A DNA stretch of 16,168 nt from Bacillota bacterium (GCA_017861495.1 JAGFXW010000024.1:1-16168); one strand, 5' to 3'. Shown: positions 1 to 6,082, counted from the first letter of the stretch. Program-made: numbers and translations. The notes: generated from the letters alone by a model not told the origin.

Positions 1-540
1 TATGAATATGCCAAAATATTGTCCGATAATGGAACGAAAGTTGTTGATATGGCCTTTGGCGGAGGCTTGGCTCGAGAAGACCATATCTTTAAGGCCTTGT
101 CATTGGGCGCGCCATTTGTCAAACTTGTTTGCATGGGCCGCGGCATGATGATCCCCGGCTTCCTGGGCTCCAACATCGAAGGCGCGCTGCACCCGGAACG
201 CCGATCAAAAGTTTCCGGCAACTGGGAAAAACTTCCTTCCAGTGTCCACGAACACGGAAAAATCGCTTCCGAAATTTTTGCCGGCTATTATGATGTTCAG
301 AAAAAAGTCGGCAAAGCGGAAATGAAAAATATCCCGTATGGCGCGATTGCGATGTGGACTTGCACAGACAAACTGCAAGCCGGCTTACAGCAGTTCATGG
401 CCGGAGCGCGTAAATTTTCAATCTCTGCTATTGCCCGGAATGATATTGCATCGGTCAACCGCGAAACGGAACGCGAAACAAATATCCCCTTTATTTCCGA
501 TGCGCAAAACGAACGGGCTTATGCAATTTTAAAATCGTAG
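1..540 (+). CDS. FMN-binding glutamate synthase family protein, C-terminal part
   Basis: This is the last 179 codons of a gene that begins before the window; the frame is open from base 1, so no start is visible. The segment FGGGLAREDHIFKALSLGAP, followed by VKLVCMGRGMM, is the FMN-phosphate-binding end of the glutamate synthase large-subunit TIM barrel. The family converts glutamine and 2-oxoglutarate to glutamate, or in stand-alone versions acts as an FMN oxidoreductase of uncertain substrate. Beyond the barrel lies a short tail rather than the long GltB beta-helix domain, which fits the stand-alone 'FMN-binding glutamate synthase family' of about 500 residues. The stop is TAG at 538-540. 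I see neither the N-terminal half nor the iron-sulfur cysteines, so the exact subfamily is open. Confidence 0.85.
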   Translation, partial: YEYAKILSDNGTKVVDMAFGGGLAREDHIFKALSLGAPFVKLVCMGRGMMIPGFLGSNIEGALHPERRSKVSGNWEKLPSSVHEHGKIASEIFAGYYDVQKKVGKAEMKNIPYGAIAMWTCTDKLQAGLQQFMAGARKFSISAIARNDIASVNRETERETNIPFISDAQNERAYAILKS

Positions 541-583
541 AAGCCTGAATACACATTTTTATTGCCAATATAAGTGAGCCTTA

Positions 584-745
584 GGTTCGGAGGGGATTAT
601 TGCCCCCGCCGAACCCTTAGAGCGAACTTAGTTCGAGTTTTATAGCCTGTTGATTCCCGACCTAAGACGGCGGGGTCCCTGTGCCCTGTGGGTATTACAG
701 CCTGTTAACGAGATAAACCAACCTATCTGACAATGGATAAGCTCC
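584..745 (+). ncRNA. Possible structured RNA of unknown class
   Basis: This gap between the glutamate synthase-like gene and the rhomboid gene is richer in G and C than its surroundings and holds several hairpins. One is a strong stem at 584-615 (GGTTCGG pairing with CCGAACC, with an inner GGGG/CCCC). A smaller one, CGAAC-TTA-GTTCG, lies at 623-635. A CCCG/CGGG pairing starts near 656. The octamer AGCCTGTT occurs at 644-651 and again at 699-706, and CCCTGTG is repeated in tandem at 677-690. No reading frame of note covers the stretch. The terminator-like hairpin at 732-772 lies at its right end, which favours the plus strand. I compared it by eye with 6S, SRP, FMN, TPP, lysine and c-di-GMP RNAs and found no convincing match. 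Confidence 0.3.
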
Positions 746-772
746 GGTCATAACGGCCGGAGCTTATCCATT
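732..772. terminator. 16-bp perfect hairpin between convergent genes
   Basis: The arms at 732-747 and 757-772 are exact reverse complements (AATGGATAAGCTCCGG and its complement) around a 9-nt loop. It lies between a plus-strand gene and the minus-strand rhomboid gene, so it probably stops transcription from both sides. A long T run is missing on either side, so it is not a textbook intrinsic terminator. The palindrome ATTTGCGCAAAT at 773-784 follows directly. Confidence 0.6.
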
Positions 773-816
773 ATTTGCGCAAATAGCAATCCACATCTTT
801 TTACAACCTTACAAAT

Positions 817-1506
817 TTAACGAATATCGTAATCTTTGTAGTATTGGCGTTTCGGAAACAAAACAACAAGTATCATGCCCGCCACGAAACCGCCGATATG
901 CGCCCACCATGCAACATTCGATCCGGCAGTTGTCAAAGCCGCGGTCCCGCTTAACAATTGCAGATAAAACCAGAAGCCAATAAATAAAAGCGCAGGAATG
1001 TCAATAATCGTCAGGAAAAAGAAAATTGGTACAAGAGTACTCACCTTGGCCCAAGGAAAACATAGCACATATGCCCCAAGCACACCGGAAATTGCCCCGC
1101 TTGCCCCTATTGTCGGGGTCTGCGAAGCGGGATCAATTATAACTTGAGCCACATTTGCCACAATCCCGCACAAAATATAAAAAAGTAAAAATTGGCCATG
1201 CCCTATTCGATCTTCAATGTTATCCCCAAAAATTTTCAAATACCACATATTTCCGATTATATGCAGCCAGCCGCCATGTAAAAACAAATTTGTAATAAGC
1301 GGTATATATATTCCTAAATGAAGCGGATTTTGCGTCACTCCTTGCACAAGTTCAGCCGGAACTAATCCAAAGTCAAAAATGATACGCTGTAACATAGGAT
1401 CGCTGATAACAACTTCCCGATAAAAAACATATACATTCAATAGAATGATTCCGTACATGACAAACGGTTTGGAATACGTGGGATTATTATCCCGGATTGG
1501 AATCAT
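817..1506 (-). CDS. Rhomboid family intramembrane serine protease
   Basis: A 229-residue polytopic membrane protein of about six transmembrane segments that cleaves other membrane proteins within the bilayer. The catalytic serine is S136 in GASGAISG, and the partner histidine is H203 in WAHIGGF. The upstream HGGWLHIIGN block (residues 77-86) supplies the conserved His and Asn that line the active site. The start at 1506 is chosen because GGGGAAGGTGA lies five bases upstream. The reading frame stays open for 33 further codons upstream, but those residues are charged and do not resemble the family. The gene lies downstream of lysA in the same direction but is separated from it by a strong terminator, so it should have its own promoter. 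The substrate cannot be told from the sequence. Confidence 0.93.
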   Translation of the reverse strand: MIPIRDNNPTYSKPFVMYGIILLNVYVFYREVVISDPMLQRIIFDFGLVPAELVQGVTQNPLHLGIYIPLITNLFLHGGWLHIIGNMWYLKIFGDNIEDRIGHGQFLLFYILCGIVANVAQVIIDPASQTPTIGASGAISGVLGAYVLCFPWAKVSTLVPIFFFLTIIDIPALLFIGFWFYLQLLSGTAALTTAGSNVAWWAHIGGFVAGMILVVLFPKRQYYKDYDIR

Positions 1507-1587
1507 TTTTTCACCTTCCCCACGCAATGATAAGCTCGGTTTGGCAAAAGCAGTCTTAGCCATACGCAAACAATTTTCTCTCCACAT

Positions 1588-1606
1588 TTTGATACATATT
1601 ATCAAA
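1588..1606. promoter_or_regulatory. Palindrome upstream of the rhomboid gene
   Basis: TTTGATA-CATAT-TATCAAA forms two 7-base inverted arms about 80 bases upstream of the rhomboid start codon, in the stretch expected to hold its promoter. It has the size and symmetry of a dimeric repressor site. It resembles a CRP/FNR-type site, but the spacing between the TTGAT and ATCAA halves is 7 rather than 4 bases, so I do not assign it to that family. Confidence 0.3.
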
Positions 1607-1682
1607 TTCGGTTAAAAAAAGGATTTTCCTATCTAATACAGATTTATTTGCTATCCATCCCAATCCAGCGCATAATTGGACA

Positions 1683-1731
1683 AAAAATCAGGAGGAACAA
1701 ACAGCACAGCTCTTTGTTCCTCCTGATTTTT
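1683..1731 (-). terminator. Intrinsic terminator of the diaminopimelate decarboxylase gene
   Basis: A perfect stem pairs 1683-1701 with 1713-1731, with GGAGGAAC as its GC-rich core, an A run on one side and a T run on the other. It begins a few bases past the lysA stop codon. Read on the minus strand it ends in a T tail, the classic form of a Rho-independent terminator, and it would also work in the other direction. Confidence 0.9.
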
Positions 1732-1733
1732 GA

Positions 1734-2978
1734 TTACATATTCAACGTTGCAAAATAATCGTCAACCGTTTCGGCCCTACGGATCAATTCTGCTTTGCCG
1801 GAAGGCTTCAAAAGCAATTCGGCCGACCGCAGCTTGCCGTTATAATTGAAACCCATGGCAAATCCATGCGCCCCGGCATCATGGATAACAACAATATCCC
1901 CTACCTCCATGACCGGAAGTGCCCGATCCACAGCAAACTTATCATTATTTTCGCACAAAGAACCTGTCACATCATACACATGATCCGAGGGAAGGTTCTC
2001 CTTACCGACTACGGTGATATGATGATAAGCGCCGTACAAAGCCGGCCGCATTAAATTGGCCATACAAGCATCAAGACCTACATAATTTTTATAAATCTCT
2101 TTTTTATGGAGAACCGTTGAGACCAAGTACCCATACGGCCCGGTAATCATGCGGCCGCACTCCATCGCAATGCGCAGCGGATGAAGATCATTGGCGACAA
2201 TCTTGTCTTCATACACCTCTTTAATTCCCTGGCCGACATATTGTAAATCCACTGCCTGCTGTTCAGGCTTGTAGGGAATGCCAATCCCACCGCCCAAGTT
2301 GACAAATTCAAACTTGATGCCTACTTCTTTATGAATATCGACAATCAAATCAAACATCATGCTGGCGGTTGCTATGAAACTGTCGGGGTTCAATTCATTC
2401 GAAATCACCATGGTGTGAACTCCAAAACGTTTAACGCCCTTTTGTTTCATGATATGGTAAGCTTCAACGATCTGTTTGCGGGTCAAACCGTACTTGGCTT
2501 CTTCCGGATAACCAATAATCGTATTGCCGCTTTGCATCAATGGACCAGGATTGTAGCGGAAGGATATAATATCAGGAATACCGGCATGTTTTTCTAAAAA
2601 ATCGATATGGCTGATATCATCCAGGTTGATAATTGCTCCCAATTCGCGGGCTTTAAGATATTCCTCAGCCGGCGTATCATTCGATGAAAACATGATATTT
2701 TCACCGGTAATGCCACTCATCTCCGCTAACATAAGTTCCGGAAGGGAACTGCAATCCGCGCCGACTCCCTCTTCCCTTAACAATTTTAAAATTGACGGAT
2801 TCGGAGTTGCCTTGACGGCAAAATATTCTTTGAACTCAGGCGCCCAGGAAAAAGCCGCCAACAACTGCCGAACGTTTTTCCGGATCGCTTCTTCATCGTA
2901 AATATGAAACGGGGTAGGATATTGGCGGATTATCTCTGCCAGTTGTTCTAGGGTAAAAGGTATCTTTTTTTCTGTCAC
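1734..2978 (-). CDS. lysA: Diaminopimelate decarboxylase (PLP-dependent, fold type III)
   Basis: A 414-residue enzyme that decarboxylates meso-diaminopimelate to lysine, the last step of lysine synthesis; it acts in the cytosol as a dimer. The N-terminal alanine-racemase-like barrel carries the PLP lysine K56 in YFAVKATPNP, H188 in GVHTMV, the phosphate-binding GGGIG (229-233) and ECGR (273-276). The C-terminal barrel carries RPALYGAYH (311-319) and C342-E343 in GSLCENND, where the partner subunit contributes to the active site. Start is GTG at 2976-2978, with AGGAGG nine bases upstream. Related decarboxylases for ornithine, arginine or carboxynorspermidine share this fold. The CEN(N)D motif and overall layout favour diaminopimelate, but the substrate is inferred. 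A leader hairpin lies upstream and a terminator follows. Confidence 0.85.
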   Translation of the reverse strand: MTEKKIPFTLEQLAEIIRQYPTPFHIYDEEAIRKNVRQLLAAFSWAPEFKEYFAVKATPNPSILKLLREEGVGADCSSLPELMLAEMSGITGENIMFSSNDTPAEEYLKARELGAIINLDDISHIDFLEKHAGIPDIISFRYNPGPLMQSGNTIIGYPEEAKYGLTRKQIVEAYHIMKQKGVKRFGVHTMVISNELNPDSFIATASMMFDLIVDIHKEVGIKFEFVNLGGGIGIPYKPEQQAVDLQYVGQGIKEVYEDKIVANDLHPLRIAMECGRMITGPYGYLVSTVLHKKEIYKNYVGLDACMANLMRPALYGAYHHITVVGKENLPSDHVYDVTGSLCENNDKFAVDRALPVMEVGDIVVIHDAGAHGFAMGFNYNGKLRSAELLLKPSGKAELIRRAETVDDYFATLNM

Positions 2979-3049
2979 AAATCAGCGCCTCCTGTATTTG
3001 AATCAAGCAACCGAAAAATATAAATTTTCCAGCAAATAATTATTCTGTC

Positions 3050-3089
3050 GGCATATACTCCGGGTTGCATCCGATAACCAGCATATACC
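3050..3089 (-). promoter_or_regulatory. Hairpin in the lysA leader
   Basis: On the minus strand, about 70-110 bases before the lysA start, GGTATATGC can pair with GTATATGCC over nine positions (two of them G-U). Inside it GGTT pairs with AACC around a 9-base loop. The 5' base is preceded by GATAGA and the 3' arm by CGGA. AGAGG and GAGTA recall pieces of the lysine riboswitch, but the element is far shorter than that roughly 170-base RNA. The rest of 2979-3216 shows no other clear element. Confidence 0.3.
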
Positions 3090-3216
3090 TCTATCCTATT
3101 TTACACTTGATAACTAATGTTTTAATTCTAAGCTACTCCGCCGTTGCTGTCAATCATTCAATAATCCCGCATCTCAAATATTGCCAATAACATTACTTTT
3201 ATTGATAAAAAAATAC

Positions 3217-3245
3217 TTGACAGTTGTTAATTTATAATATATTCT
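3217..3245 (+). promoter_or_regulatory. Promoter of the 48-aa membrane peptide
   Basis: A perfect TTGACA lies at 3217-3222. The -10 hexamer is less certain: TATATT at 3238-3243 (spacer 15) or TATTCT at 3240-3245 (spacer 17), both within an AT-rich run. It points toward the small gene at 3343 and is the best promoter in the window. Its -10 lies inside the large inverted repeat at 3224-3279, so a bound protein or an extruded hairpin would block it. Confidence 0.6.
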
Positions 3246-3279
3246 AGAATTAGTTCTAGAATATATTATAAATTAACAA
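3224..3279. repeat. 56-bp inverted repeat, probable operator
   Basis: Two exact 26-base arms (3224-3249 and 3254-3279) flank the 4-base loop TTAG. Next to the loop, each arm ends in the self-complementary octamer TTCTAGAA, giving TTCTAGAA-TTAG-TTCTAGAA. The repeat covers the -10 and start region of the promoter at 3217. Its position and nested symmetry fit a site for a dimeric repressor such as a MarR or TetR protein, but no regulator gene is in the window. As RNA it would also form a long AU-rich hairpin in the leader. Confidence 0.75.
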
Positions 3280-3342
3280 TCAGGTTCTCCAAAATACCTC
3301 ACAACACATCAATTGTAATACGTTTGGAAAGGAGGGTGTTCC

Positions 3343-3489
3343 ATGTTTGAAGCACTCACAGGCGGCGTCGGAGTCGCTTACCTGTCCGGCAATCACAAAG
3401 ACCGCATGGACATGTTGAAACTTATCTTTGCTATTAATGTTTTTTGGATGGTTAGCGTGTTTTGTGTGACAAGTTGGCTTTGTCTCTAA
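3343..3489 (+). CDS. Small membrane peptide of 48 residues, unknown function
   Basis: A short gene with a strong ribosome binding site (AAAGGAGGGTG, about five bases before ATG). The N-terminal half is soluble and glycine-rich (MFEALTGGVGVAYLSG), followed by a charged NHKDRMD stretch. Residues from about 25 to the end (KLIFAINVFWMVSVFCVTSW) form one transmembrane helix. There are two cysteines in or after the helix. It has its own strong promoter within a 56-bp inverted repeat, and a 52-bp palindrome follows the stop. I recognise no family. The good start signals and dedicated control elements argue that it is real. A short membrane peptide could be a regulator, a stress peptide or a toxin; nothing seen here decides between these. 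Confidence 0.7.
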   Translation: MFEALTGGVGVAYLSGNHKDRMDMLKLIFAINVFWMVSVFCVTSWLCL

Positions 3490-3507
3490 TACCCTGAACC
3501 TATATCG

Positions 3508-3559
3508 AACGAAAGAGTGCAGGTCTTACCGCATGCGGTAAGACCTGCACTCTTTCGTT
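3508..3559. terminator. 52-bp perfect palindrome between convergent genes
   Basis: The 52 bases are fully self-complementary about a central GCATGC, with no unpaired loop. The GC-rich core is AGGTCTTACCGC. It lies between the plus-strand small peptide gene and the minus-strand ADP-ribosylglycohydrolase remnant, so it probably ends transcription from both sides. There is no strong T tail. The outer 12 bases CTGCACTCTTTC occur again in direct orientation at 3595-3606, which suggests a duplication or a second, broken copy. Confidence 0.65.
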
Positions 3560-3629
3560 GTAATTAACTATAAAATGATGTCAGCGATCTTTGTCTGCAC
3601 TCTTTCATCCTGTCTTCTTGGATTGTTAT

Positions 3630-3890
3630 TTATAATACGCTGCCGTGTGCCATCGGCAACAACGGCTTGCTTTTCCGTTCATTTGCCCAGAGTATCATTT
3701 TGGCCATAGACGTATCATCCGTCCACTGACCCGGTTTTAGCTGGAACGGTCCCCCGCCAATAATATCCGTAATGGGCGCAAACGATCCAGGAGGTTGAAA
3801 CTCCAGTGCTGTTTCCAGCACGTCTCCAATTGCCAACCTCAATAAACAGCCTTTATATCGATCCAAACCCGAAACCTTCTTTTGTTCCAC
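3630..3890 (-). pseudogene. ADP-ribosylglycohydrolase, N-terminal remnant
   Basis: The 86 codons match only the first part of an ADP-ribosylglycohydrolase (ARH/DraG fold), enzymes of about 300 residues that remove ADP-ribose from proteins or small molecules. DRYKGCLL-LAIGD, PPGSF-PITD, IGGGPF and QWTDDTSMA are recognisable, and the last includes the metal-binding aspartates. Conserved small residues are replaced (GCLLR, GDVLE), and after TSMA the homology stops and a stop codon follows about 20 residues later. The catalytic domain is therefore missing, and I call it a decaying fragment. The GTG start is coupled to the upstream gene, whose stop lies only a few bases before it, with GGAG overlapping that gene's end. 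I find no continuation in the other frames downstream. Confidence 0.7.
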
Positions 3891-3896
3891 GACTTA

Positions 3897-4154
3897 TCAC
3901 GCTCCAAGAGCTTCAAGCAAAGCAGTTATTTCTTGCTTTGCTTCCGCCAAATCAATCGGACGATTGGACGCCAATACATAATCAAAATAATCCTGCAGTT
4001 CATCAATTTTATCAATTGTTTCCTCATTTTCTGTACCGACAATATCTTTGGCTGCCTCGAGGGCGCTAATCGCCTGCTCGATTTCTTCCACCCCGACCCG
4101 TTCTTGGCCCGCCATTTTCTTCAACAAGGATATTGCTGTTTCAATTTGATCCAT
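3897..4154 (-). CDS. Small acidic helical protein, unknown function
   Basis: An 85-residue, strongly acidic protein predicted to be almost all helix, with heptad-like runs such as IEQAISALEAAKDIV and IDLAEAKQEITALLEALG. This suggests a small coiled-coil or helical bundle in the cytosol. It starts at ATG 4152-4154, preceded by GGTAGGGG. It lies eight bases after the YjdF-like gene and six bases before the ADP-ribosylglycohydrolase remnant, all on the minus strand, so the three were probably one transcript. I do not recognise the family. Because it adjoins a glycohydrolase remnant it may once have worked with that enzyme, but that is a guess. Confidence 0.65.
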   Translation of the reverse strand: MDQIETAISLLKKMAGQERVGVEEIEQAISALEAAKDIVGTENEETIDKIDELQDYFDYVLASNRPIDLAEAKQEITALLEALGA

Positions 4155-4162
4155 TGTAACCC

Positions 4163-4792
4163 CTACCTTTCATAACTTCGATCCATTTCCCCCATAACAC
4201 AATCATGGATTCTACCTAATATAGCAAGAGCTAAAATAGCGCCAATTAAAGCGTATGTCATGTCCCATTGGGCATCCCATATATCGCCTTGGCTTCCCAA
4301 AAAAGAATCTGCAGTTGCTCCGAGCGCTTTTGCCATGGCGAACTCAAACAATTCATACGCTGCACTGAACGCCAAACAAATACTGACAATAATGAAATTC
4401 AGCCACTTGCCCTGCTTCAAAGGAGTCTGCCGTAACAAAACTTCACGCGAGATAATCGCGGGGAAAAAACCCTGGGCGAAATGTCCCACCCGGTCATAAT
4501 AATTACGATCAAGGGAAAAAGCATCGCGTATCCAATTAAAAAGAGGCATTTCGGCATAGGAATAATGCCCCCCAATGATCAAAATGATTGCATGGATCCA
4601 GATTAACGTATACACAAAATTAGAAAATTTAAACCGTGGATATAAATAAATCAAAGCAACGATTCCGATCAATACCGGCAAAACTTCCAAGAACCAGGTA
4701 AATAAATCATAAGGATTGATCACCGACCACAACAAAAATAGCAGGATGGAAACCAGTAGGAGCAGAGGATAAGTTTTTGTATCTGCAAGCAT
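4163..4792 (-). CDS. YjdF/DUF2238 family inner-membrane protein
   Basis: A 209-residue protein with about six transmembrane helices. GGHYSYAEMPLFNW, YDRVGHFAQGF, the AAYELFEF motif and LGSQGDIWDAQWDM are the family signature, with conserved histidines, aspartates and glutamates that could bind a metal or a polar ligand. The biochemical role of the family is not known to me. The start is placed at ATG 4790-4792 because GAGAGGAG lies eight bases upstream. A GTG six codons earlier lacks a binding site. It is the first gene of a tight minus-strand cluster with the small acidic protein and the glycohydrolase remnant, and is divergent from the 60-aa gene at 5005. Confidence 0.88.
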   Translation of the reverse strand: MLADTKTYPLLLLVSILLFLLWSVINPYDLFTWFLEVLPVLIGIVALIYLYPRFKFSNFVYTLIWIHAIILIIGGHYSYAEMPLFNWIRDAFSLDRNYYDRVGHFAQGFFPAIISREVLLRQTPLKQGKWLNFIIVSICLAFSAAYELFEFAMAKALGATADSFLGSQGDIWDAQWDMTYALIGAILALAILGRIHDCVMGEMDRSYER

Positions 4793-4902
4793 TAAACCCA
4801 CTCCTCTCACGCAACACGCTTCGTCCGCGATGTGAAATCCGCAGTTATTTATTCTGAATTTTCAATTTTCTGCAGGATTTATCGATCATTTGTCAAAATG
4901 GA

Positions 4903-4908
4903 TATAAT
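4903..4908 (+). promoter_or_regulatory. Possible -10 element for the 60-aa protein
   Basis: A perfect TATAAT lies about 95 bases upstream of the start at 5005, in the divergent gap. No good -35 hexamer is found at the usual spacing (TTATCG at 4879-4884 is the nearest), so the promoter call is tentative. The rest of 4793-5004 shows no other clear signal; the AGGAG near 4931 is not followed by an open frame of note. Confidence 0.3.
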
Positions 4909-5004
4909 ATAAACATGAATTATTAATTAAAGGAGAACAAGTCAAAATCCTCCAAAACAGGAATAAAAAATAGCCCCTATCCTTATAACGAGGAGGAATA
5001 CACA

Positions 5005-5187
5005 ATGAAAACAGATTGGCGAATTACCGACAACCGCTATCTTCTCGACAATGAATACGATGGCTACATGTTGCTTGAGTGCCTGAAATGCGGCGCCCAA
5101 GAACAACTCAACTACCTGGATAGCGACCCGCAGGAGATCATTGATGCCGAAGTAACGGCGATCATTGATGCCCATAAATGTATATAA
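5005..5187 (+). CDS. Small CxxC protein, unknown function
   Basis: A 60-residue acidic protein with C26-x-x-C29 in LECLKCGAQ and H57-x-C59 at the very end, together a plausible four-ligand zinc site. The start is firm: GAGGAGG lies seven bases before ATG. A clean intrinsic terminator begins 15 bases after the stop, so it is a complete single-gene unit. I do not recognise the family; zinc-ribbon-like small proteins of this kind occur widely in Bacillota. Zinc binding is inferred from the cysteine and histidine spacing alone. Confidence 0.75.
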   Translation: MKTDWRITDNRYLLDNEYDGYMLLECLKCGAQEQLNYLDSDPQEIIDAEVTAIIDAHKCI

Positions 5188-5201
5188 TATACATAACAAT
5201 C

Positions 5202-5223
5202 AAAACCGCCTTTTGGCGGTTTT
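5202..5223 (+). terminator. Intrinsic terminator after the 60-aa gene
   Basis: The stem AAAACCGCC/GGCGGTTTT (5202-5210 with 5215-5223) has a TTTT loop and is followed by a pyrimidine-rich tail (CGCTTCTTTT). It isolates the small gene from the nitroreductase downstream. Confidence 0.88.
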
Positions 5224-5320
5224 CGCTTCTTTTCTCCGCCGGTAAATTTATATACCTCTTTGACCAACATCCTTTCTTAACGCAGCAAAACATCGACAAC
5301 TTATGCGAGGAGAGTATAGA

Positions 5321-6082
5321 ATGAAAACATTCTTAATCGGCATATCGTTAATTTTTAACCTCATTTTCTTGTCAATATTTGGTTTCCTTATATATACACG
5401 AGGAGGGCTTCCTTACTTGGCGGAAAAATTTACGCAAATCCGGCAAGCCGCTCAAAGCAAGTTGGTTGGCAGACCGCAACCCGCAGAAAAATTTTCCGAT
5501 TTGCCAACAATAAAACTTATGCCCGCCGAAACGGATCGAGGAAAACCTTTAATGCAAGTATTGAAAGAAAGAAAATCAGAAAGAAGCTATGCAGACCAGG
5601 ATTTTACGCTGCAGGATTTATCCAACCTGTTGTGGGCTGCGGATGGAATAACACGAGAAAATGGGCGTCGCACTGCGCCTTCGGCTAGGAACTTGCAAGA
5701 ATTTACAATTTATGTAATTGTAAAGAATGGAATTTATAGCTATGATCCGGCAAATAATGAACTACTATCTATCGCTGCAGGCGATTTCCGGAAACATGCC
5801 GGATTGGACGCCTACGTAGCAACAGCGCCGGTAAATTTAATCTATGTTGCCGACCTGGCAAAAATGAACTGGACAACGAACGTAAACGAAAAAATGACAA
5901 TAGCCAACCTGGATGTAGGCTTTATTGCTGAAAATGTTGCCTTGTTTTGCACCTCGGAAGGTTTTGCATCGGTACCCCGTCTTTCCATAGACAAAGACAC
6001 ACTTGCGCAAATTCTAAAGCTGCGTCCTGAACAAAAAATTATCCTGGGGACAACCGTCGGATATCGCAAAACGAATGATTAG
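5321..6082 (+). CDS. Membrane-anchored nitroreductase-family (SagB-like) protein
   Basis: A 253-residue protein with an uncleaved N-terminal anchor (residues about 4-26, FLIGISLIFNLIFLSIFGFL), a linker to about residue 65, then an FMN-binding nitroreductase fold. The RKSERSY motif (84-90) and RRTAPSARNLQ (116-126) bind FMN phosphate, and the domain ends with GTTVGY. The family covers NAD(P)H nitroreductases and SagB/ThcOx dehydrogenases; the spacing and the TAPSARN motif resemble the SagB-type group. The start is ATG 5321, with GCGAGGAGAG upstream; the in-frame ATG at 5303 precedes that binding site and is unlikely. No peptide-modifying cyclodehydratase lies nearby, so a bacteriocin role is not supported. 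A free-standing respiratory-type or detoxifying reductase is more likely. Confidence 0.82.
   Translation: MKTFLIGISLIFNLIFLSIFGFLIYTRGGLPYLAEKFTQIRQAAQSKLVGRPQPAEKFSDLPTIKLMPAETDRGKPLMQVLKERKSERSYADQDFTLQDLSNLLWAADGITRENGRRTAPSARNLQEFTIYVIVKNGIYSYDPANNELLSIAAGDFRKHAGLDAYVATAPVNLIYVADLAKMNWTTNVNEKMTIANLDVGFIAENVALFCTSEGFASVPRLSIDKDTLAQILKLRPEQKIILGTTVGYRKTND

Noticed and set aside
584..745. 6S RNA, FMN riboswitch or c-di-GMP riboswitch
   Set aside because: Short words such as TTACAGCCTG, GATTCCCGACC or CACAGGGCA recall these RNAs, but the remaining conserved positions and the overall fold are not there.
1507..1605. A 33-residue N-terminal extension of the rhomboid
   Set aside because: The strong binding site just before 1506 and the unlike composition of the extension place the start at 1506; a similar argument removes the 50-residue extension of the TPR protein.
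3050..3089. Standard lysine riboswitch before lysA
   Set aside because: Only short pieces of the consensus appear and the leader lacks the long five-stem core.
3508..3559. Insertion sequence end or transposon
   Set aside because: No transposase and no matching inverted end or target duplication is visible in the window.
4942..5199. An 85-codon minus-strand frame opposite the 60-aa gene
   Set aside because: It is antisense to a gene with a clear ribosome binding site and terminator and has none of its own.
5321..6082. SagB-type bacteriocin maturation cluster
   Set aside because: No precursor peptide, cyclodehydratase or transporter gene lies next to the nitroreductase.
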